NCBI GenBank assembly: GCA_023622055.1
Contig: JAMNZY010000229.1
Coordinates: 1 to 43,675 of the forward strand
Length of the DNA stretch: 43,675 nt
Source: Bacillota bacterium
GTDB taxonomy: Bacteria > Bacillota > Thermosediminibacteria > Thermosediminibacterales > Tepidanaerobacteraceae
Direction: 5' to 3'
The position numbers and the translations under genes were made by a program. The notes beneath the pieces are model-generated. The model was not told the origin of the DNA. It was given only the letters and a program-made list of their open reading frames with translations, and made no database searches. Each line of letters starts with the position of its first letter. The stretch's first letter is position 1. Positions 1 to 7,471 of this stretch are shown in pieces.

Positions 1-440
1 ACTTTTCGAACATCTTCAAAATTAGTATTTTCCATTGGATCTAAGTCAAAAATGATATAGTCGGGATTTTCCAGGGAAGAGGTCCTGGAAAGCCATGGAT
101 GAAGTTCCAAGGAAGCTTGGTTTGCAGCCCATATTAAACTCTTAACATCGTTTATTATCACATATTCTGTTATATTACCTTCACTAGACTCAATTTTAAA
201 AGTCTTAAGCCACTTTGGAGCATAATAGGGCACATTTTTTTGATAAAAGGCTTTGCCGTAAATCCCATCTGGATATCTGGTAAAAACCATAGGCCTGTCT
301 TTTAAATGTGGCAGAATTACGGGGGCCATTTCCACATAGTATTTTATGAAATCTGCTTTTGTAATGTTATCGTCAGGCCACAGGGGTTTAGATAGATTTG
401 TGAGTTTAAGTTCTTCATCTTCTAACAATATTTGCGGCAC
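1..440 (-). CDS. ligD: LigD-type polymerase/primase domain protein (NHEJ), 3' end outside window
   Basis: Partial gene; the window holds the first 146 codons. The reading begins at a GTG preceded by AGGTGAT. The translation carries landmarks of the archaeo-eukaryotic-primase-like polymerase domain of bacterial LigD: LSKPLWPDDNITKADFIKYY near residues 16-35, a DRPMVFTRYPDG stretch near 52-63, and FDLDP near 133-137, which supplies the two metal-binding aspartates. In this family the enzyme fills gaps and adds nucleotides at double-strand breaks held by Ku. It is divergent from a separate ligase-domain gene and 1 kb from ku, so the multidomain LigD of mycobacteria or Pseudomonas is here split into separate genes. 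Whether a nuclease domain follows cannot be seen. Confidence 0.9.
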   Translation of the reverse strand, partial: MPQILLEDEELKLTNLSKPLWPDDNITKADFIKYYVEMAPVILPHLKDRPMVFTRYPDGIYGKAFYQKNVPYYAPKWLKTFKIESSEGNITEYVIINDVKSLIWAANQASLELHPWLSRTSSLENPDYIIFDLDPMENTNFEDVRK

Positions 441-457
441 TATATCACCTACACATC

Positions 458-485
458 ATTATATACCAATTTGATTATGTGTTAA
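458..485 (-). promoter_or_regulatory. Probable promoter of the LigD polymerase gene
   Basis: On the minus strand TTAACA (485-480) and TATAAT (463-458) are separated by 16 bp, and the -10 box lies 17 bp upstream of the GTG start. This is a vegetative-type sigma-A match. I see no clear sporulation-sigma promoter here, although NHEJ genes in Bacillus are expressed in the forespore. Confidence 0.6.
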
Positions 486-557
486 AGTATTGGAACTTGC
501 AGAATGTAGTAAACTAATTTAAAACAGTTTTTCAGAAAACCACTTAAGGGTGATTTT

Positions 558-1478
558 ATGGTAAAACCTTTTGTCCCTTTTTTGCCCATGGAGCCAAAAA
601 TATGCCGAAAGCCTTTCGATGACATAAATACCGGTTTTCAGGTAAAGTGGGATGGCGTAAGAATATTAGCTCACATAAAAGATGGCCAAGTTCAGCTATA
701 TAACCGCAAAAAAAATGTAAAAACATCTCAATACCCTGAAATAGTCCATAAATTAAAATCTCTAATAAATGAAGATATTATTTTAGATGGGGAAATGGTT
801 GCACTAAAAGACGGCAAACCGAATTTCCTCCAGATAATAAGGAGAGATTTTGCGAAAGATTTGGCTACCATCAAGTATCTTGCTAAAAAAATACCGGTAA
901 CGTATGTGGTATTTGACATTGTGTTTTACAGGAATGAAGCCCTAACTACATGTTCTTTTAAATATCGAGATGAACTTTTAAAATCCCTAATTCCCTCCAA
1001 AGATCCAATCGCAGTAACAGATACAGTTTACAATAGTGGTACTGCACTTTTTTCTGTTGTAAAAGAGGCAGACCTGGAGGGCATTGTTGCCAAAAAGCTA
1101 GATAGCCCATACAGAATTGGTCAAAAACACTCAGATTGGCTTAAAATCAAAAACTTAAAGCTCTTTACTGCAATCATCGGCGGATTTGTCCACGAGGGCA
1201 GAGAAGTGAGATCTTTGTTCCTAGGAGTATTTCAAGGCCAGGATTTTGTATATGTGGGAAGGGCCGGCAGCGGCCTAAATCAGGAAACGGCATCATTGCT
1301 TTTTGATAAATTAAATAAAATAAAGACAGAATTCTGCCCTTTTATCCAGCCCTTGCCAATTGACATAAAGGAGCAGGTGTGTTGGGTTAAGCCCAGGATT
1401 GAAGTGGTGGTGGAATATATGGAATTTACAGAGGATGGATTGATTCGTCATCCCGTAATAAAACAGGTAAACTTCTAA
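558..1478 (+). CDS. ligD: ATP-dependent DNA ligase (LigD ligase domain)
   Basis: A 306-aa stand-alone ligase of the LigD ligase-domain type. It seals nicks and breaks by an enzyme-AMP intermediate. Motif I is KWDGVR with the adenylated lysine at residue 30. Further nucleotidyltransferase motifs are LDGEM (76-80), TYVVFDIVF (115-123), EGIVAKK (174-180) and DWLKIK (193-198). The remaining 100 residues form the expected OB-fold. The length fits a ligase core without polymerase or nuclease extensions. The start is an ATG after AAGGGTG. It diverges from the polymerase gene and converges tail-to-tail with ku with no bases between the stop codons, so the three genes form a compact NHEJ locus. Confidence 0.93.
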   Translation: MVKPFVPFLPMEPKICRKPFDDINTGFQVKWDGVRILAHIKDGQVQLYNRKKNVKTSQYPEIVHKLKSLINEDIILDGEMVALKDGKPNFLQIIRRDFAKDLATIKYLAKKIPVTYVVFDIVFYRNEALTTCSFKYRDELLKSLIPSKDPIAVTDTVYNSGTALFSVVKEADLEGIVAKKLDSPYRIGQKHSDWLKIKNLKLFTAIIGGFVHEGREVRSLFLGVFQGQDFVYVGRAGSGLNQETASLLFDKLNKIKTEFCPFIQPLPIDIKEQVCWVKPRIEVVVEYMEFTEDGLIRHPVIKQVNF

Positions 1479-2306
1479 TTACACGCCGCCGGCAACTTTT
1501 TCCTTTCTTCTACCCTTAGAAGGCTCTTTTGTCTTTTTGGCTTTTTCTGCCAGTTCCAGACTGGCCTTTAATGCTTCCATTAAATCTACAACTTTTCCTT
1601 CTTGTGGCGTCGGTGTAGTTACTTCTTCTCCCTCTATTTTTGCCTGAATTATGTCAATAAGGGCCTGCCTGTAGTCATCGGTGTATTTTTCCGGTTCAAA
1701 ACTAGTGGATAATGATTCTACCAGCTGTACAGCCATTTCAATCTCTTTTTCATTGAGTTTAACATTTTGCTGTACAGGCACTTCTTCCACGTTTCTAACT
1801 TCATCAGGATAAAACATAGTCTCCATTACCAAGTGCCTTTCTCCATAAGGCCTAATACATGCCAAACTTTGTTTTGAGCGTATAACAACTTTGGCAATGG
1901 CGATTTTGCCCCCTTCCTCCATAGCCTTTCTCAGCAATACATATGCCTTTTGACCCGTTTCTTCAGGACCTAAAAAATAGGAATTGCCGAAATATATGGG
2001 GTCTATATCTGCTAAATTAACAAAATCAATAATATCAATGGTCCTGGTGGTTTCATCAGGGATGCTCTCTAAATCTTTATCCTCTATAATTACATATCTG
2101 CCTTTTTCAAACTCGTAGCCCCTGGCAATCTCATCTTCTTCCACTTTACGATTGCAGGTTGTGCACACTTTTTGGTAGCTTATAGGTGTCCCACACTGGC
2201 GATGGATTTGGCGAAAACCTATCCTCTTATTTTCAGTGGCCGCATACATTTTTATGGGCACATTTATTAATCCAAAACTTATGGAGCCACGCCACATGGC
2301 ACGCAT
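1479..2306 (-). CDS. ku: Ku family DNA end-binding protein (NHEJ)
   Basis: A 275-aa bacterial Ku, the homodimeric ring that binds double-strand DNA ends and recruits LigD. The start was moved to the ATG at 2306: AGAGGTGA lies 5 bases before it, and the protein then begins MRAMWRGSISFGLINVPIK, which matches the usual Ku N-terminus. A longer reading from 2327 adds only seven residues and has no ribosome site. The core Ku fold runs to about residue 230. A lysine-rich C-terminal tail (KAKKTKEPSKGRRKEK) follows, a common feature of bacterial Ku that contributes DNA binding. A CxxC-type pair (CTTCNRK, about residue 49) is present. It converges with the ligase gene. Confidence 0.95.
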   Translation of the reverse strand: MRAMWRGSISFGLINVPIKMYAATENKRIGFRQIHRQCGTPISYQKVCTTCNRKVEEDEIARGYEFEKGRYVIIEDKDLESIPDETTRTIDIIDFVNLADIDPIYFGNSYFLGPEETGQKAYVLLRKAMEEGGKIAIAKVVIRSKQSLACIRPYGERHLVMETMFYPDEVRNVEEVPVQQNVKLNEKEIEMAVQLVESLSTSFEPEKYTDDYRQALIDIIQAKIEGEEVTTPTPQEGKVVDLMEALKASLELAEKAKKTKEPSKGRRKEKVAGGV

Positions 2307-2415
2307 TGCATTCACCTCTTGTTTCATTAATAAAAACGGTGCTATTTAATATTATTGGTAAAAGGTCCATGAAATTATTATTATAACTTCGTATTTTGTG
2401 GGAAATATAATATTA

Positions 2416-2475
2416 CCTGTTGATAACTAGCGAGGTACTTCACTCTATTGGTATCGATAGTTAGTTATCAACAGG
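2416..2475. repeat. 14-bp perfect inverted repeat between ku and purK
   Basis: CCTGTTGATAACTA (2416-2429) is repeated in inverted form as TAGTTATCAACAGG (2462-2475), with a 32-base spacer. Each arm contains TTATCAACA, one base from the DnaA box TTATCCACA. No gene ends here: ku and purK diverge, so an ordinary transcription terminator is not expected. Function unknown. Confidence 0.7.
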
Positions 2476-2511
2476 TTTTGCTTTTATTTAAAATTTGTCC
2501 CAAATTTGTGA

Positions 2512-2544
2512 TATAATACTTCCAAATTAATAGTTTCAGGAGGT
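2512..2544 (+). promoter_or_regulatory. -10 box and ribosome site of purK
   Basis: TATAAT lies at 2512-2517 and AGGAGGT at 2538-2544, nine bases before the ATG. No good -35 hexamer is visible at the right spacing, so an activator or an alternative promoter is possible. I see no purine riboswitch in the leader, which is too short for one. Confidence 0.45.
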
Positions 2545-2552
2545 CAATTCCT

Positions 2553-3695
2553 ATGCCAAATCCAATGGATTATAAAATTGGAATAATCGGCGGTGGTCAG
2601 TTAGGCAAAATGCTGGCCCAGGAGGCAAGAAAATTTAACTTTTCCGTAACCGTGTTAGATCCTACGCCTCAGTGCCCTGCATATTCCTTAGTTGACAAAC
2701 AAATTGTGGCTGGATTTTACGATGATGAGAAAATCCGCGAGCTGGTTGTAAACAGCCATATTACAACCTTTGAAATTGAGCATATAAGCACTAAAGTGCT
2801 AAAGGAGCTTCAGGCTATGGGGCATAAAATATATCCCTCTCCTGAAGTCCTGGAAATAATACAAGATAAGGCAAAACAAAAACAAATGTTGGACAAGTAC
2901 GGCATACCCACTGCCCGCTGGTCTCTTGTAGAAGGGGACTTAGATGAGGCAGCAAGGAATTTTGGCATGCCTGCAGTTCAAAAAGCTCGAAAAGGGGGCT
3001 ATGACGGCCGGGGCGTTTTTGTAATTGAAAAGCCTCAGGACATAGCAAATGCCCTGGAAGTAGAATCTTTCCTGGAAGAACTGGTCCCTGTAGAAAAGGA
3101 ACTGGCTGTTATGGTGGCCAGGAGCATTAATGGTGAGATAAAATGCTATCCTGTAGTGGAAATGACCTTTGACAGCAAGGCAAATATATGTGACGATACT
3201 GTGGCTCCTGCGCGAATTGAGGAATCCATAAAAAAAGAAGCTGAAGATTTGGCCATCAGATGTGTAAAAGCATTAGACGGCGTAGGGATTTTCGGTGTGG
3301 AGATGTTTTTGACAAAGGACAAGAGGGTCTTAGTCAATGAAATTGCCCCAAGACCCCACAACTCCGGCCATTACACCATAGAAGCCTGTGTTACCTCTCA
3401 ATTTGAACAGCATTTAAGGGCCATCACCGGTTTGCCTTTAGGTTCCACAGATCTCATAATGCCAGCAGTAATGGTTAATCTCCTTGGAGCAGAAGGTTAT
3501 CAAGGTAAGCCCTATTTTGAAGGGGTTAATGAGATACTTAAAATTCCAGGAGTTAACTTACATATATATGGAAAAAAGGAGACCAAACCTTATAGGAAAA
3601 TGGGCCATGTAACTATTGTGGACAAAAATCTTGATGATGCTTTAGAGAAAGCAAAGATAGTTAAGGAAACTATAAGAGTGGTTTCGGAGGGATAA
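2553..3695 (+). CDS. purK: 5-(carboxyamino)imidazole ribonucleotide synthase
   Basis: A 380-aa ATP-grasp enzyme of purine synthesis that carboxylates AIR to N5-CAIR with ATP and bicarbonate. It begins with a glycine-rich segment ([14 protein letters not shown], about residues 9-22) and continues with the family's [29 protein letters not shown] and [14 protein letters not shown] segments; the last carries ligands for the phosphate and metal site near the ATP-grasp end. Full length. A strong AGGAGGT precedes the ATG. It is followed two bases later by purE, which takes its product, so the two are one operon. The rest of the pur pathway is not in the window. Confidence 0.96.
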   Translation: MPNPMDYKIGIIGGGQLGKMLAQEARKFNFSVTVLDPTPQCPAYSLVDKQIVAGFYDDEKIRELVVNSHITTFEIEHISTKVLKELQAMGHKIYPSPEVLEIIQDKAKQKQMLDKYGIPTARWSLVEGDLDEAARNFGMPAVQKARKGGYDGRGVFVIEKPQDIANALEVESFLEELVPVEKELAVMVARSINGEIKCYPVVEMTFDSKANICDDTVAPARIEESIKKEAEDLAIRCVKALDGVGIFGVEMFLTKDKRVLVNEIAPRPHNSGHYTIEACVTSQFEQHLRAITGLPLGSTDLIMPAVMVNLLGAEGYQGKPYFEGVNEILKIPGVNLHIYGKKETKPYRKMGHVTIVDKNLDDALEKAKIVKETIRVVSEG

Positions 3696-3697
3696 AA

Positions 3698-4213
3698 ATG
3701 AAGGACAATGTTTTAGTGGGAATTATCATGGGAAGCGACTCTGACCTTCCAGTAATGGAGGAAGCTGCCAAAGTTCTAGATGAGTTTGGCGTAAAGTACG
3801 AAATAACTATTGTCTCAGCCCACAGGACCCCTGAGCGGATGTTTGACTATGCCAAAAGTGCTCAGTCAAGGGGAATTGAAGTAATTATAGCCGGAGCAGG
3901 AGGCGCTGCCCACCTTCCGGGTATGGTAGCAGCAATTACTCCCCTTCCTGTCATCGGCGTACCTGTTAAAACGTCTACTTTAAACGGTCTTGATTCACTG
4001 CTTTCCATCGTCCAAATGCCAGGAGGAGTTCCGGTAGCTACTGTGGCAATAAACAATGCGAAAAATGCCGGCTTGCTTGCCCTTGAAATACTGGGCATCA
4101 AATACTCTGAAATTCAGGAAAAAGTGCAAAAATACAAAGACAATATGAGGGATGAGGTACTTGCCAAAGCTAAAAAACTTGAAAACACAGGGTATAAAAA
4201 TTATATTAAATGA
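3698..4213 (+). CDS. purE: N5-carboxyaminoimidazole ribonucleotide mutase (class I PurE)
   Basis: A 171-aa PurE that moves the carboxyl group of N5-CAIR to C4, giving CAIR. Diagnostic class I features are GSDSDLPVM (residues 12-20) and SAHRTPERM (40-48), whose histidine is the catalytic acid/base, plus the GGAAHLPGM segment near residue 69. Presence of purK immediately upstream agrees with class I (CAIR mutase) rather than class II (AIR carboxylase). The purK reading ends in GGAGG only a few bases before this ATG, so the ribosome site lies inside the upstream gene and translation is probably coupled. Confidence 0.96.
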   Translation: MKDNVLVGIIMGSDSDLPVMEEAAKVLDEFGVKYEITIVSAHRTPERMFDYAKSAQSRGIEVIIAGAGGAAHLPGMVAAITPLPVIGVPVKTSTLNGLDSLLSIVQMPGGVPVATVAINNAKNAGLLALEILGIKYSEIQEKVQKYKDNMRDEVLAKAKKLENTGYKNYIK

Positions 4214-4233
4214 GGACATTCTTTTTTGTAGTA

Positions 4234-4276
4234 AAATAGCTGCTGCAAAGACAATTTAACTTTGCAGCAGCTATTT
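4234..4276. terminator. Bidirectional terminator between purE and the activase gene
   Basis: A 17-bp perfect inverted repeat (4234-4250 and 4260-4276) with a 9-base loop, arms AAATAGCTGCTGCAAAG and its complement. It sits between convergent genes and has T-rich ends in both directions. Confidence 0.85.
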
Positions 4277-4297
4277 AAAATATAGTAAATAGACTAT

Positions 4298-5260
4298 TTA
4301 CGCCACAGTATTTTCTACTACTTTCCACTTGTTGCACCTATCTCCCCACCGGGCAATAACTTTTCCTTCCATTTTGATATTTACCACTTCGCAGTGATTA
4401 GGACAGCCATTGCATTCAAAGCTGTCAGCTGTAAAATTGATGTCAGAAAGGCCAAATCCCTTAAACCGGGTTTTGGAAACTTGAGCATCTTTAGCCAGCA
4501 GTGCTGCACCTAAAGCGCCCATTACGTCATAATGCTTTGGTATATATATCTCTTCCCCAAGGGCATCTTCAAAAGCTGCCTTCATACCTGCATTAGCTGC
4601 CACTCCACCCTGAAAAACTATGCGAGGCCTAATTTCTTTTCCCTTAGCAATATTGTTAAGATAGTTTCTCACCAGTGCTTCACATAAACCCCGGATAATG
4701 TCTTCAGGTCTGTGTCCTAACTGCTGCTTGTGCACCATGTCCGATTCAGCAAAAACTGCGCATCTACCGGCTATGCGGACAGGATTTTTTGACTTTAACG
4801 CGTAATTGCCAAATTCTTCAATGGGAATATTTAATCTATTTGCCTGTTGATCCAAAAAGGAACCAGTTCCAGCGGCACAGACGGTATTCATGGCAAAGTC
4901 TGTAACCACACCATCTCTAATAATGATAATTTTGGAATCCTGACCCCCTATTTCAAGGACTGTTTGCACATCGGGGACTTCTCGTAGTGTTGCAACGGCA
5001 TGGGCTGTTATCTCATTTTTAACCACGTCGGCACCAACGATGACACCGGCCAGGTTTCGACCGCTGCCCGTAGCCCCTACTCCCCGCACATCCCAATCGC
5101 CTTTATTTTTAGATGCCAGTTTTCTCATACCTACCTGGACAGCTTTTATGGGATTGCCCTGGGTCCTTATGTATATAGATTCCTGTACATTTTCCTCTTC
5201 ATCGATTAACACAAGATTAGTACTGACTGAACCCACATCAACACCTAAGTAATACGCCAA
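4298..5260 (-). CDS. CoA-substrate-specific enzyme activase (HgdC/BcrA-BadF ATPase family)
   Basis: A 320-aa member of the ASKHA ATPase family that activates 2-hydroxyacyl-CoA dehydratases by ATP-driven one-electron transfer. It has the phosphate loop GVDVGSVSTN (6-15) and the two cysteines that hold the shared [4Fe-4S] cluster of such homodimers (Cys128 in NTVCAAGTGS, Cys167 in GRCAVF). An extra C-terminal cysteine set (Cys283, 286, 290, 309) is not present in the short HgdC activator and resembles the large fused activase proteins. The start is TTG directly after the upstream stop codon, with AAAGGAG nine bases before it. It is the last gene of a three-gene operon. The target dehydratase is not in the window. 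Confidence 0.88.
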   Translation of the reverse strand: MAYYLGVDVGSVSTNLVLIDEEENVQESIYIRTQGNPIKAVQVGMRKLASKNKGDWDVRGVGATGSGRNLAGVIVGADVVKNEITAHAVATLREVPDVQTVLEIGGQDSKIIIIRDGVVTDFAMNTVCAAGTGSFLDQQANRLNIPIEEFGNYALKSKNPVRIAGRCAVFAESDMVHKQQLGHRPEDIIRGLCEALVRNYLNNIAKGKEIRPRIVFQGGVAANAGMKAAFEDALGEEIYIPKHYDVMGALGAALLAKDAQVSKTRFKGFGLSDINFTADSFECNGCPNHCEVVNIKMEGKVIARWGDRCNKWKVVENTVA

Positions 5261-6388
5261 TTAAGCCATCTCCTTTGCTACTTGTGGTTTTACCGCAAAA
5301 GACTTGGTTCGTCTGCGCTTGGCCCTTAGCAAATCCACAAATGCTTCTATACGAGTTCTAAGGCCTTCTTTTCCCGTTTGCTCATCCAGACTTATAGTCA
5401 AGAAACCTATTTTGTGGTCTCTGCATACTGTGGGCAAGATGCTTTTTGCTACGATTTCAGGTATACAGGTAAAAGGAGAAAGCTGAATTACTCCATCGAA
5501 CCCCCTCTTTGCAAAGAGTATTGCATTGCCTACAGATTCCCTACCATGACCGCCGCACATTTCCTTAAAGTAAGGAGCAGCTGTCTTTTTAACATCCCGC
5601 TCGCCAGCCATGTGAAATAAGTCCATCACTGCATTGGATATAGTATAATCTGAAAGAAACATAGATCTTTCTACATAAACTCCTAGGTCACCTAACATCT
5701 CCTCAATTTCTAAATTTGAGGAGGGTTCAAGGAGGACATATATTTCTCCTACTATACCAATTTTAATAGGCTCATAATCCCTTTTTTCTATATTATCATA
5801 TAAAAGTTCACATTCCCTTTCTATTTCTCTCAAATCCCCGTATTTTTCCGCAGATGCGATCATGTCCACACACTTTTTGTAAACTTTAGTAGCTTCACCT
5901 TTTTTCACTTCTACAGGGCGGACTTTGTGAGATAGACGCTCCACTTTGTCAAGGAGCACTAATTGCTTCCAAACGAATTTCGTAATATTTATATAATCTC
6001 TCCAAGTGAGGGGAGCATTTATCAGCTTTTTTATGTTGTAGAGCAAATCTCTAAAGTGCCTTCCAGGTGGTTCTAATGTAATCATCTCAAATTCATATCC
6101 CAAATCTTTTAATATCTTTTCCTGAAGGGTTGTATAAAGGCCTGCCCTACATGGGCCTACGCCTCCTGATGACACAAGAGTATCTGCTCCTGCTTCAAGG
6201 ACTTGGACAAAAGTGCCTAATACAATCTTAAAGGGATAACAGGCAAATTCGGGAGCGAATTTTGTCCCAAAGCTTATGGTTTCTTCCGTGGGCTTTGGAG
6301 GAATTACTACTTCATTTCCAAAAGACGTCAACAATTTTTTGAAAGGAATGTAAGATGTCCCCATATAAGGAAATGAAACCTTTCTCAT
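5261..6388 (-). CDS. 2-hydroxyacyl-CoA dehydratase-like / activase-associated protein
   Basis: A 375-aa protein related to the second half of the large activase-type proteins and to dehydratase subunits of the HgdB fold. Cysteines lie at conserved-looking positions: FACYPFK near residue 50, GGVGPCRAG near 80, KEMCGGHGRES near 278 and PFTCIPEI near 306, suitable for an iron-sulfur cluster. The C-terminal part has TISLDEQTGKEGLRTRIEAF, repeated almost unchanged in the upstream gene. It overlaps that gene by four bases (ATGA) and abuts the activase gene, so the three are translationally coupled. Substrate unknown; the gene could act as a docking or electron-transfer module rather than an enzyme. 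Confidence 0.78.
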   Translation of the reverse strand: MRKVSFPYMGTSYIPFKKLLTSFGNEVVIPPKPTEETISFGTKFAPEFACYPFKIVLGTFVQVLEAGADTLVSSGGVGPCRAGLYTTLQEKILKDLGYEFEMITLEPPGRHFRDLLYNIKKLINAPLTWRDYINITKFVWKQLVLLDKVERLSHKVRPVEVKKGEATKVYKKCVDMIASAEKYGDLREIERECELLYDNIEKRDYEPIKIGIVGEIYVLLEPSSNLEIEEMLGDLGVYVERSMFLSDYTISNAVMDLFHMAGERDVKKTAAPYFKEMCGGHGRESVGNAILFAKRGFDGVIQLSPFTCIPEIVAKSILPTVCRDHKIGFLTISLDEQTGKEGLRTRIEAFVDLLRAKRRRTKSFAVKPQVAKEMA

Positions 6389-7344
6389 GCCAATGCCGCC
6401 TCTTTCTTAGCTTTCTTGATTTTTAGCATATCAACAAAGGCTTCCAGTCTTGTATTTAGACCTTCTTGACCTGTGTGTTCATCAATGGTTACCGTTAGGA
6501 ACGGCATATTATACTTTTTAGCATCAATTTCCATTAGTTTATCTACAATAAAATCAGGACCACAGCCAAAAGCTGTGACGTGTATTATACCATCCACACT
6601 TCCCTTTTCAAATAAGCTGTAAGCCGTTCTTATCACTTCATTGCTGAAAGTCCAAAACAAGTTTTTTCTAATCTTGCCCACCTGTTTTTGCTTATCTTCT
6701 TTAGCAATCATTTCAGGAGTAACCACGTATACTCCCATGTCAATGAGCTTTTTGATAAGGTCAAGACTCAAATAGGGATCATATAATATGTATGGGTACC
6801 CCACCACTGCAAGGGTTATGGCTTTGTTCTTTTTTTGACCCACAATTCCCAAAGGAGGAATTCCCCCTTGCAAAAATTGATGGGCATAATTTTTCAAACT
6901 TAGACATGCCTTCAAATATGCGTTATAAGCCTTAAAGAATCCTTTTTTGAACCTCCTGGCCAATTTCATGCAAAGCTTGAAAAGCTCAAATCTGCTCTTT
7001 TTTAAATCAATCCGCACTTCCAGCATGTTTTTTAATTTTGGTATGGAGCAAATTACCATATCAGGCAAACCCAAAAATTTGGGACAAAAGGTGGCCTCAT
7101 GATTGACACTCACAAGTCTTGGCACAAAGACATAATCTACCCGATTCATGAGATTTCTGACATGGCCATGGAATAATTTCAGAGGAACACAGGCATCGGT
7201 GATGGTATCTTCAATACCCAAATCCATAATTTCCTTGGTGGTTTCATCTGACACTACTACCTCAAGGCCTAATTTCTCAAAAAATGTGGTAAAAAAGGGG
7301 TAGTATGCATAGTAAGCCAGTGCTCTTGGAATGCCAATTTTCAT
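6385..7344 (-). CDS. DUF2229-type activase-associated protein
   Basis: A 319-aa protein beginning MKIGIPRALAYYAYYPFF, typical of the DUF2229 / CoA-activase-associated family. Cysteines occur in TDACVPLK near residue 52, EATFCPKF near 88, and AFGCGPDF near 260, so an iron-sulfur cluster is plausible. The C-terminal VTIDEHTGQEGLNTRLEAF segment is paralogous to the next gene. In many anaerobes these modules are fused with the activase in one very large protein; here they are three separate genes in the order DUF2229, dehydratase-like, activase. GAGGAG lies eight bases before the ATG. Function in the cell is not established. Confidence 0.78.
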   Translation of the reverse strand: MKIGIPRALAYYAYYPFFTTFFEKLGLEVVVSDETTKEIMDLGIEDTITDACVPLKLFHGHVRNLMNRVDYVFVPRLVSVNHEATFCPKFLGLPDMVICSIPKLKNMLEVRIDLKKSRFELFKLCMKLARRFKKGFFKAYNAYLKACLSLKNYAHQFLQGGIPPLGIVGQKKNKAITLAVVGYPYILYDPYLSLDLIKKLIDMGVYVVTPEMIAKEDKQKQVGKIRKNLFWTFSNEVIRTAYSLFEKGSVDGIIHVTAFGCGPDFIVDKLMEIDAKKYNMPFLTVTIDEHTGQEGLNTRLEAFVDMLKIKKAKKEAALA

Positions 7345-7413
7345 GCTATCACTCCTCTATATGCGTTAATTACAAGTTTTAATGGAGGAGCACAAATCTA
7401 GAGTTGAATTTGC

Positions 7414-7451
7414 AAAAGGACGGAAAATGTGGATACACGTTCCGCCCTTTT
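7414..7451 (-). terminator. Terminator downstream of nfnB
   Basis: Arms AAAAGGACGGAA (7414-7425) and TTCCGCCCTTTT (7440-7451) around a 14-base loop. The single mismatch becomes a G-U pair in the minus-strand RNA, which ends in TCCTTTT. It lies 20 bases after the nfnB stop. Confidence 0.8.
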
Positions 7452-7471
7452 AAAAAATATATTTGTGGAAT

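Noticed and set aside
2186-2386. Open frame on the plus strand over the start of ku and the gap before purK
   Set aside because: It overlaps the strongly supported ku gene in antisense, has no ribosome site and no recognisable product.
2553-4213. Purine riboswitch before purK
   Set aside because: The leader between the -10 box and the ATG is about 35 bases, too short for an aptamer, and no conserved core is seen upstream.
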